Made by a program: the position numbers and the translations under genes
Shown: positions 37,481-49,800 of the stretch, piece after piece
Position numbering within the stretch: the first letter of the stretch is position 1
How the letters are laid out: every line of letters starts with the position of its first letter
Notes under the pieces: model-generated
What the model saw: the letters and a program-made list of their open reading frames with translations, nothing else
The model's database searches: none
What the model was told of the DNA's origin: nothing
DNA from: Chrysogorgia sp. JL179-B06
Lineage: Eukaryota; Cnidaria; Anthozoa; Scleralcyonacea; Chrysogorgiidae
DNA length: 64,000 nucleotides
Direction: 5' to 3'
Assembly (NCBI GenBank): GCA_035772405.1
Contig: JAYKKM010000068.1
Span: forward strand, 62,001-126,000

Positions 37481-40400
37481 CTATATGTAAAATACATTGA
37501 AGGGAAATGTAAAATGTGTGCAAATTATATAACTAAAGCAATAAATACATCTTGAACAAGAAATTTAATTATAGCCACGCGAATTATATAGCCACGTGAA
37601 GTCATATAGTTAACTATATTTACGTGTTATAGATACGTGAATTTTTATAGGTACTTGAAGCTATATATGTGTGAATTTATAGATACGTGAAGTTATAATA
37701 CATGAAGTTATAGATACGTAAAGTTATAGATTGGTGAAGTTATATATAGATATACGAGAATTTATATAGATACGTGAAGTTATAAATACGTGAAGTTATA
37801 GATATGTGAAGTTATAGATAGGTAAAGTTATATGTTGATACGTGAAGTTATATAGATACGTGTAATTATAGATATACGTGAAGAGATATACGTGAAGTTA
37901 TATAGATACGTGAAGTTATATAGATACGTGAAGTTATATAGATAGGTGAAGTTATAGATATACGTGAAGTTATAGATATACGTGAAATTATAGATATACA
38001 TGTACGTGAAGTTATATATACGTGCACAAGTTATAGATACGCGACGTTATATAGATACGTGAAGTTATAGATACGTGAAGTTATAGATACGTGAAGTTAT
38101 AGATACAGTACGTGAAGTTATAGATACGTGAAGTTATATAGATACGTGAAGTTATAGATACGTGAAGTTATAGATACAGTACGTGAAATTATAGATACGT
38201 GAAGTTATATAGATACGTGAAGTTATAGATACAGTACGTGAAGTTATATAGATACGTGAAGTTATATAGATACGTGAAGTTATAGATACGTGAAGTTATA
38301 GATACGTGAAGTTATCATAGATACGTGAAGTTATAGATACGTGAAGTTATCATAGATACGTGAAGTTATCATAGATACGTGAAGTTATATAGATACGTGA
38401 AGTTATATAGATACGTGAAAGTTATAGATTACGTGAAGTTATATAGATACGTGAAGTTATAGATATACGTGAAGTTATAGATACAGTACGTGAAGTTATA
38501 TAGATACGTGAAGTTATAGATACGTGAAGTTATAGATACGTGAAGTTATAGATACGTGAAGTTATCATAGATACGTGAAGTTATCATAGATACGTGAAGT
38601 TATATAGATACGTGAAGTTATATAGATACGTGAAGTTATATAGATACGTGAAGTTATAGATACGTGAAGTTATATAGATATAAGTGAAGTTATAGATATA
38701 CGTGAAGTTATAGATATACGTGAAGTTATAGATATACGTGAAGTTATAGATAAGTGAAGTTATAGATATACTTGAAGTTATAGATAGGTGAAGTTATAGA
38801 TATACGTGAAGTTATAGATATACGTGAAGTTATAGATATACGTGAAGTTATAGATATACGTGAAGTTATAGATATACGTGAAGTTATAGATATACTTGAA
38901 GTTATAGATAGGTGAAGTTATAGATATACGTGAAGTTATAGATAGGTGACGTTTATAGATACGTGAACAGGGGCGAAACTAGACCTTTTTCGCTGGGGGG
39001 GGGGGGGGGGGGGGTGTACGGTAAAATTGCCCTGCTAAAATCTTTGGTGCCCTGCAGCTCCGTAGGTAAAATTTACCGAAACGTATAAATGGAAGCGTGC
39101 CTCAATCTAAATGCATTTGAACTAAATTCCTATTGTCAGTCTGGTATGTGATGGCAAACTGGCAATAGAAAGACCACGAGAGTAGGCATTCAGCCGTCTC
39201 CAACGAGGATGACGACTAAGTTCACTTTAGTTAATTCGTATAACATACAGAATTGATGATTGATCGTGCATAAACTGATAAAAGTATAATCGTCATGCAT
39301 TATTTTTCTGGAAGCAGAGGCGTAGGAACGGATGTAAAACCGACAAGCACGTAATCAGTGTCCGCATTTATAGGGGGGTGCGGGGATCCTTCCCCGGAAA
39401 ATTTTGAAATCTAGAATCTCGGAAAGACAATTTGCAGCAATTTGAGCAAACTTTTTCATCTAATTCTACAGCGAGCATATTTCAAATTAAGCCAAGCTTA
39501 CCTGCTGCGCAGGCCAAAAGAAACGCAGGCTCTGGGGTTGACTAACACGTATTCAGGCTACACCCGTTTGTAAAATCTCGTGTAGATGCAGCCCGTAGAT
39601 TACCTTAAGTAGCTTCTCTCTTAGCCTCCGACTGCGCTGCCCTGCAAGATCTCTGTTTGCCCTGCCAATTGGTATTTTTAGTATTTTGGGGGGTGTCACA
39701 CCCCCCTACACCCCCTTAAGTTTCGCCCCTGTACGTGAAGTTATAGATATACGTGAAGTTATAGATAGGTGAAGTTATAGATATAGGTGAAGTTATATAG
39801 ATACGTGCAGTTATAGATACGTGAAGGATACGTGAAGTTATAGATACAGGTGAAGTTATGTAATAGATACGTGAAGTTATATATATACGTGAAGTTATAG
39901 ATATAGGTGAAGTTATATAGATACGTGAAGTATATAGATACGTGAAGTTATAGATACGTGAAGTTATAGATATAGGTGAAGTTATATAGATACGTGAAGT
40001 TATATAGATACGTGAAGTTATAGATATAGGTGAAGTTATATAGATACGTGAAGTTATAGATACGTGAAGTTATAGATACGTGAAGTTATAGATATAGGTG
40101 AAGTTATATAGATACGTGAAGTTATAGATACGTGAAGTTATAGATATGTGAAGTCTTTCACAGAATGATGGTTTACCTTTCACGCGCCATTTCCCCAATT
40201 GGGTCAAACATATATTTCTTCTCAAAATCACCAAAACTGTTCGTTCCACGGTCACTTAATAATTTCGTGATAGCTGCTATGCTTAACGTCATGTCTTTAT
40301 CTGGTAAATGCTGCAGAATTTCGTCGTCGGAAACGTCCGCCTACCGCAAAATATAAAATAGAACTAATATAGTTCAATAATAGTAATAATTAATAGTGTA

Positions 40401-43400
40401 CAAAATAAAACTAATATAGCAGCACAAATCAGTGAAGTCACCATTGAACAACCCAGCGCAAAAGAGCGATCCTGCATAGGTCTGGAAAATAACTTAATTA
40501 GAAATACGTATATTTTATATACCCTCAGTATATTCAGTGTTTTATGGTGCTCTAGCTGACTTAATAAAATCATTACAAAACAATTCCGGAAGAGATCTTT
40601 ATACCTTTTTCTTATGAAATGGTTGTGTTTATATAAATGGGGAATTTTTGAATTTCAATGTACTATTTAAAACACGAGCAGCAGTGTTTTATCAGATATA
40701 AAACACGAGGGCGTAGCCCGAGTGTTTTATATCTGATAAAACACGTGATGCGAGTGTTTTGAATAGCTTCAAAACTGTGAATGAGAAACATGGATTTTAA
40801 ATAGAAAATAAAATCACTAGGGAATAGCAACTTGGTTGTCCTCTACCAAAAATTTGAATATGAATTTTAAATGCCGAGGCGTGGTAATGCCGAACCAGCG
40901 TTTGTCTTTGATATGCCTCCAAAGCGAAGATTTCGATAACCAAAAAACGAAGAGCAAGAAAAGCGTGTGAGTACTATTTTAGGACCTCCAAGGAATATAA
41001 CAGAGAGAGCGAACAGTGATTTGAAAGAAGAATGTAAGGATTTAATAGGACTTCAGTTTGGCTGATTTTAGATTTGACGTTGCCGACGAAATGTTGAGTA
41101 ATTTCCCGATGCGTGCGAGTGAAGGTGAGAGGGTATCAAAATGTTAACACGAACATGTTCGAGTTGTGTGTTCAATAATTGTACTTTCAATTTTGCTGAA
41201 AAGTGATTCTTGTAAAGAGCTAGATCGTGGTAGTTCTTAAATTTGAATGTTGTTGTGCGAGAATTATCATTATGTGTTGAAACTATAATTATGTTAATGT
41301 AAAATGCGATCTTTATACAAAAAATCTTTATATAAAAATCTTTATATAAAAAATCTTTATATAAAAATCTTTATATAAAAAATCTTTATATAAAAAATCT
41401 TTATCTAATTTAAATAACAAAAGTCTATTGTGTGCAGAAGCATGGACCAAGTGTGCTTTGGCTAGTATAAAGACACATGCACGTGACTGAATTCGTGCGC
41501 AAGATTGGATTGAGTTTTTGAAGATTACATACAGCAGCGCAGCAACAACAATACCAAATTGTGTTTTACCACAGCCGCCATTAATCTCGACTACCAAACT
41601 GACATTTTTTCATTAAATGTTGGCAATAATAATGGAAAAGTTACCCCGGACTTGGAAGTTAATAAATAAAAGCACAAAATTATTTGTTTTAAATGGTTAA
41701 TTATTAAATTATCATTATGTATGAATAAAAAACATCAAAATATTGATTTACATAATTAATAAAGGTTGATTTACGCGTGTTATTTGGTTTTCGCGCGTGG
41801 TATTTGGTTTCGTACGTGATAGTCGATTCGAATACCCCTCCACAGAGGGGAATTCACTAGTTATACCCCGCCACAGCGGGGAATTGAGGTATAATATAGA
41901 AAGTTATAAGCGGAGGTTTTTAAAAGAACGAGGTAATACATAACATATATATCGTTCTGTGGGTCGCCACCTACCTATACGAACAACGTTTGTAATTGGT
42001 TGATTAAAACAAAACAATAGAATCAACCACAAAAGAAACCAATGTCCTAACACTAACTGCACTTTTGTTCCATGTAGCCAATCACAAAACCTGTTCATTT
42101 TAGGTACGTATTTACCGGGTTCTGTTGCTAATATATCGTAATATATTTGGTACCTCGTACCATGAAATTATAACCTTAAGACTAGTATTCCCTAAGTTAG
42201 TCCCGGGTCAAACGTCGAACTTTTCATGAGTCGAACTCAATGTAAATTAGGAAACTCTTTTGTTTAATTTCATTTGCATTGAGTTCGACCCATGAAAAGT
42301 TCGACGTTTGACCTGGGCCTTATAGTCATTAGTATTTCCTATTTACTAGGAAATACTATAATAAGGCCTCAAGACAAAAGTAAATACTATGAATGAAGTC
42401 AAGTCAAATTTTGCAGCTATTTGAATTTCGTGACAAGAATCAAACAATATGCTTCCATTTTTTCGTCGTTTCCACATTATCTAAAACAGTTACAGAGAAT
42501 GAACGTTTGTGATTTGTGGGATTTAGCGTCCCTCGCATTACATAGAAAGTCACCCAGGGCCTTCAGCCCTCGTGCATTTCTATCTATAATGCTCGCGACA
42601 CTAAATCGCATAAATCACTCGCGTTCATTCTCCAACCCTTAGTTATAAGTTAGTATTAGGCTTATTATTAGGGTTAGATGTGGATGTTTATCCTATACTT
42701 TCTTACAATTACCATATTCCAAAACACTTCATCGTCATTCGGTCTCGTCATGCGTACGTTGTTCAGAAATGTTCATGTTGACATGACGAGTACATTTAGT
42801 GACTCCCACCATTGATTGAGTTGTTAAGATGACAAAATGAATCAGTTGTCGAACGTCTTCGTGTACATTAGCACACAAACTATAGCTCCGTTATAGTTTT
42901 GAAATGTTTTGGCTTCATTTTTCATAGCATTCAATGAACTCTTATCGTTCACGCTGCTAAAGTGAATCAGTTGTTTCCCGTAATTTTGGATCACAAACTA
43001 CGGCTCCGTGACAGAAACTACATAGCGCTACATACGCAAGTGGTCCCTTACTTAAGTAGTTTTCGACATATTGAAGTTCTCTTATTTCTCCTTTTCATAT
43101 TATATCTCAGAGATGGCCGCCACGAAATGTTTTGTCTTCATTTTTCGCAGTGTCGAACAATGGGTTGCTCGATCCAGTCTCTTATGTAGATCAGTACTCC
43201 TATTTAACAATTAGACAACAGGGCGAAGCCCGAGTTGACTATCTGCTCATAGACAACGAGGGCGAGTTGTCTAATTGTTTTAGTATCAACCATAAACAAC
43301 CTTTCTAACATTGTTCCAAATTTTCAGATAGGTTTACCTTTTTGTTTGTAGAAGTCTCCCATTCAAGTCTCCCATTTGGCACATGATAAACAATCGCTCA

Positions 43401-45536
43401 CAAAAAACGAGTTTGTAATTACTTTGCTTCACATTTGGTATAGATATACTCCATAGGCATAAGCGAATTCATTTTCCTATTCGAAAATGTCAAACTGAAC
43501 AATTTTCCATTACTTTCGGGCCAATGTTTTCATGATTTCATCACTCGTATATAAATTTTAGCGGGCGCCATGTTTGGACTAGCGTAAATATGTCGTGGCT
43601 TCTGATTGGTCAGGATAGGAATATTCCAGCATAAGAAGATTTGTGATTGGGTAACGCTAGACAGTGAGTAGCTCAGCCAATCAGAATGCCGAATTTGTAA
43701 TAGACCACTAGTTGGTTGATACTAAATTGTGATATACCTTGTCTTCTGGTGGTTTCCCCCGGAGAAATGCTGGATAGTTGGCTGGAAAACCGTAGTCGTC
43801 ATACTGAGAGAAGTTTGCAGCAGCATGGCTGACGCTGCCCATGAAAATTATCGCTGTTACCACCTTGATGAGGTGTTTACGGTTTTTGAATACGCCATTA
43901 CCAGGCACACCCTATGGACGATAAATTAAAGGACATAAATTAAAGGGTTTCGTATTGTCTATCCCTTTCTGCTGCGTTTACGAGATACCGGACGAATTTG
44001 GATTCGGTATGAAATTCGTATACGGTTCAGTTCTGTTTACACTGTTCCGTCTTTATTTTGATTCGGTTATTTTTGCGTGTACACGGTACCGACATTTATA
44101 CATTAGCTCATGCGCAGAACACATGCAGAGCAAATTTAAAATGGCTACCCCAACAAAAAAAGGAAATCTCAGGAGTCTCATCAGAATTATTATTCACGTT
44201 CCATACGACCAGACGGACCAGTCAACCATCAACATCAACATGGCAGAAATTTAACTGATCAATATCAACATCAAGAAAGCGGCCTCAAATTTTTCAAATA
44301 TAAGATTCGCTACCTGGAACACTTTTCGATTAATAAAAAGACTGCGTCGATTTGTGATCTATAATAATATCTAAGCGATTAGACATATTGGCCATAACAG
44401 AATCTTGGCATCACCATATAACAGAAATTTTAGATTTTCATTATGCACACGGCGTCGACAGAGTTGCAGGAGGTGGCATAGCCGTTTTTCTACGAAAGGG
44501 TGAATGAGTGGCAACTGTTTTCCTCAATGGAATGCATGCACCCACTTATTAACCATGGTATAGTTAGTCTATTAGCTTAGTTACTATCTATAAACCTTTT
44601 CAATCAAACAAGAACCGATCAACTCCTACTTTTTACCAAGACTTTTCATCCCTTCCGGAAACTGTTTCTTTAACCTCAGGTTATTTGTTGATAAACGAAG
44701 ACTATAATTTCCACATGGAATTATCCAACAACCACTATATGCATCGATGTTTAGAGATTTGCTAGAGTCCTAAGGCCTGAGACATCATGTCACGACTTCT
44801 ACTCATCGCAGTGGTCATACCCTCGATCTGATTATCGATCGGCAAGACGACAATATAATATCCAACTTATTTACAGTATCAGATCAGATTTCCATCATAG
44901 TGGAAATCATTCGACGTTCCCCATGGTCGCCGCTGGGTAACACGCTTAGAGAACGACGAAAATAAGACGAACCGTTTTGCTGCTTCACTAATGCTCTGCT
45001 TATAACCGTTTATGTTTAATTATTTTAAAGTAACCTTGAGACATTCATGTAATATGTAAAATGTCGAGTAATTCACTGGTTTATTTATATTTATCACTGC
45101 TAGACGCTAGTCGATTTTCTTATGATAAAAGTTCAAAGTCAAAAATAAATATGGACAACATGGAGAACAATCTCAGAACAACATCCAGAGCAACAAGTGG
45201 TACGGGCAATCGCTCAGCTTGCGCCCACGATTACTACGATATACCGCATAATCCAATATGGCGACCAATTCTAGTTCTATATCCTTGCAACATGTCGCTA
45301 AGTTTTGTTCTTACGTATAATAATCGTTGGTCGCTCAGATCCTGATTTCTTTATTGCCATGAGATATCGCGAGAAGTATTTCGGGTGCAACTCAAGACAG
45401 ATCTCTTTTGCGCGAAATAGCGCTTCAATAGAATCTAACTGTGCGCTTTTTTGCCTTCGATAATTAAACGCTCGCCTTCTGCTCGAGTTTGTATATCAGA
45501 TAAAGATCTGCTGCTCATATTTACCTATCACTTAAG

Positions 45537-45578
<42 letters not shown>

Positions 45579-46839
45579 GATTATTATTATTATTATTATT
45601 ATTATCATAACCTAATTGTGTTAATATATACACTGCTGTAGTGAATGTGGGAGAGCTTGGAGTAGACAGACAATACATGGACGATCGTCAAGCTCGTATC
45701 CTCAGAAAAATAATTCTGAGTCCTTGGACAGGAATCGAACTTACAGGTTCGGAATAATTCTTTTGAGCATATGAGCTTGACGATCCTCCATGTATCGTCA
45801 TAACCTAATTGTTAAACATATACATGTCTCAATTTTGCAATATACGTCAATATATAATTCAACTATTTAATTGTGTGTTTAAGTGCCCATAACCTCAACA
45901 TTTTTTATTGTCTTGTTTGGAAGAACTTTTAAAATGATAATGTAACTTCTTTTAAATATTTTCGTTTCTTTGCTTTCTTTTTGAGATATATCAGTTTGTT
46001 TGATATGCAAATGTATGGAATTTCGTCAACATGCATAATTAATTATTGGAGAAATGTGTATATCTCTTTCATTCTCGAACGAAACCTTTAAAATCAAGAA
46101 GTTTGGTGTTGTGGGAGAAACGCACACACGTGTTATTCACACTTTAGTGTTTTTATTTCATGAACGCAAAGATATATAACATTCTCTGATAACTCTTTAT
46201 GCATGTGTGACGAAATTCCAGATATTTGCATATCAAACAAACTGATATATCTCAAAAAGAAAGCGAAGAAGTGAAAATCTTCAAAAGAAGTTACTTTATC
46301 ATTTTAAAAGTTCTTCCAAATAAGACAATAAAAAATTTTGAGGTTAGGGGCACAGTCTTTAATATAATACTGCTGTAGTGAATATGGGTGTAGACATACA
46401 ATACAAGAACGATCGTCAAGCTTAAATCTTCAGAGTCCCTGACAGTCAGAATTAGGTTAGGTTACAGGTTCGATTCCTGTCCGGGACTCAGAAACATTTT
46501 CAGAGGATTTGAGCTTGACGAACGTCCATGCATCGTTTTTAATTGTGATATTAAACAGTTTAATATCCATGTAAGGGATGTTCTCTGTCACCCAACGTAG
46601 AAATTATATGGAGTTACCTCAAAATATTTAAAAATAAAACCCGAAAGACATAGTATAAAGAAAATGATGACTACCTTAAGACCCAATCCTTCTTCATCAA
46701 CCAAACTGTTTGCCCAATTTTGAATTTCGTAATCATTATTGAGTTTGGCTGGAGTGTCTGGCGCAAATTAAAACAGATTTGTATGTGATTGATGATCATT
46801 GGTTGGTTGCTTGATTGAATTGTTGGGATATGTTGATTG

Positions 46840-46881
<42 letters not shown>

Positions 46882-49800
46882 GGGTTACTTGGGTGGGTAG
46901 GTGATTAGGTTGGTTGATTGATTGATTGATTGATTGATTGATTAATGGTTGGTTGGTTGGGTGGTTTATTGATTGATGGGTTGGTTGGCTATTTGGGTGT
47001 TTTGGTTGGTTGATGCGTTGATTGATTGATTGATTGATTGAAGTCAGTTGTTAATATTACTGGTCAAATTCTAGTTAAAACCTGTACCGTAATATCCGTG
47101 AACAATGTCTTTTACGTAGGTTTTGATGGCATTATGTGTGAGGAGCGCATCGTCTCTATAAGGATAGTAAGGCAGGGCTTCTTCGTCGGCAACCTGAATA
47201 AAACAAATCATATTATAAAATAATATGTACACAACAAGTGCTCTGATTGGTCAATATCCGTGCAGGATCAGAGTATCCAATGGGATGTTGCTCGAATTTG
47301 GAAAATCTAAACAAGACTCGCCTATCAGCTCGTGTTTTTTACGCTTTTCGAAAGTCTCGCAACATCCCGCATGTTTGCATCACAGTATCCTGCAATATAA
47401 TACTATAGAGAATACCAAATGTGGTATTCATGTAGCTAATCGAGGTACGGTGTGGAAATTCAGCAAACCGTCAAAGCGACTAGATATGGGTCTGTAGCAG
47501 CCTCGTTACGAGGCTGGGTCTGTAGTACACAAATACATTGCATTGACGAGCAAATAGATGTGAAATGGCTAAAAGGGATGACTCAAAAGAACCTTTCTGT
47601 TTTATCTGGTCTTTTTGGTTAGGTTAGGGCTAAGTTTAAAGTGCCCCTAACCTCAAATTATTTATTGTCATATTTAGAAGAACTTTTAAAATGATAAAGT
47701 AACTTCTTTTGAAGATTTTCACTTCTTCGCTTTCTTTTCGAGATATATCAGTTTGTTTGATATGCAAATATCTGGAATATCGTCACACATGCATAATGAG
47801 TTATCAGAGAATGTTATATATGTTTCCGTTCATGAAATAAAAACACTAAAGTGTGAATAACACGTGTGTGCGTTTCTCCCACAACACCAAACTTCTTGAT
47901 TTTAAAGGTTTAGTTCGAGAATGAAAGAGATATACACATTTCTCCAATAAGTCATGCATGTGTGACGAAATTCCAGACATTAGTTGCATATCAAACAAAC
48001 TGATATATCTCAAAAAGAAAGCAAAGAAACGTAAATCTTCAAAAGAAGTTACTTTATCATTTTAAAAGTTCTTCCAAACAAGACAATAAAACATTTTGAG
48101 GTTATGGGCACTTTAAGGTTAAAAGTTAGTATCAATGTTAGGGTTACGGTCATAGGATTGAAATTAGGATTAGACTAGTTCTTAAAAATGGAAGTCTCAC
48201 CAACATAACATATACATAACATATATATAACATATACATAACGTTATTATACTAATACTACTAATACTAATAATAAATAGCTTATTATACTAATACTACT
48301 AATACTAATAATAAACTACTACTACTACTACTACTAATAATAATAAATAGCTTTAGGAGCGCTACACTGAGTCTCGGCGCTCTTATATGTTTCAATAAAA
48401 TAATTGATAACATATTCTTATATAGTAAAATATTTGCTAAAAAGATATGTTTTGAGCATTGATTTAAATTTGCTTTAAGGTTTGGAACGGTTCCAAAGTT
48501 TTGGAGCTGTCACCATGATTGCTCTGACACCATATTAACTCCTAATGGCACAATTAATAAACTTAGAGTAGATGATCTCAGATTGCGTTGAAGCTTATAT
48601 CTTGTCACAAGTTCTTGATATATTCACTAGGTAGTTCGTTAAGAGATTTGTACATTAATAGCAAAATCTTGAAATCAATTCTAGCTCTGATGGGCAGCCA
48701 GTGTAAAAGTTTTAAGATAGGGGTAATATGATCGTTCTTCTTAGCTCCAACATATACCAATCTTGCGGCAGCATTTTGCACGTGTTAGTGAAGTTTATCA
48801 ATTTCTGTTGATAGTAATCCAGCTAGTAGGCTATTGCAAAAGTCAAGTTTGGACATAGAACATCAGCGCATTGCTTGACGATTTGTGTTGGTGTTGGGTC
48901 AAGTATACATATTTTAGATTTAGAGTGATTTATAATTTCTTTGATGTAGTTTTCAGAAACAATGGTAAATTCACTCAATGACGAACTGCTTGGAGATAGA
49001 TCGAGTATAGAACAACAGAAATGTATAAAGACGACAGGTAAGAACTTTGCATATTATCTTTTTGAGATTGTATTTTGGCATAGAAATAGCAGTTAAAATC
49101 TTTAGCTAAAGACTCTGTAATTGACTAGTACGATGGAAATGTAGGAATTGGTTTGACCTTAAATAAACATAGATGAAAAGTTTCTTGTAATAAGAATTTA
49201 CTATTTGTAATTTATAGTAATCTGTCTTTGCAATTGTAAGGTTTAATGCAATGTATTCCATGGTGCTTGAACAATTGATGGTGTATCGGAGTCATGTTGT
49301 TACATATATACTTTCGCTCAGGCGGTTACGTCTGAGTCTCTTTAAAACCCTCAAAGAATCATTATATACCAAGGCGCATTAGATCGTGATGTCAATTGAT
49401 CATATAGGCTCTGCGAAGGTGCATGTTTATCGATGGCTGTCTGTAGAACATTATACTGATCAATAAGGTTGTTGACATCGGTGACTTATTGTCAGATGAC
49501 TGTAAATAGAGTGGTGAACAAGAATGTCTGATTTTAAAGTAGTTATATCAATGTTTTTAAGGTTTTTTCTGCATATATTCTTTGGTAATACTAACCCAGG
49601 AATTAATACCAACGGCCTAATACTAACGTAAACCGTAATATTGGTCATCTCTCGTCCAATGTATTTGCTCGTCAATCCAAATCTATATTTGCCTTTAGGC
49701 CGCTTCCCTATATGGAATTCGCTCAATTCCTAATCTTTCTTTGTATATCACTGCTGAATCACTGTGCAATGTTTTTTGCGTGTCCCTGCTTTGACGTCAT

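Noticed and set aside
44058..45345. Short plus-strand ORFs of 66-99 codons
   Set aside because: They overlap or flank decayed LINE sequence and show no domain; probably chance.
46440..46490. A functional tRNA gene around the GGTTCGATTCC box
   Set aside because: No A box at the right distance and no cloverleaf; the sequence is part of a palindromic element present twice.
49460..49726. Minus-strand ORF of 88 codons as a possible missing lipoxygenase exon
   Set aside because: Its translation has no lipoxygenase motif; the real exon 6 was found at 49,993-50,053 with matching phase.
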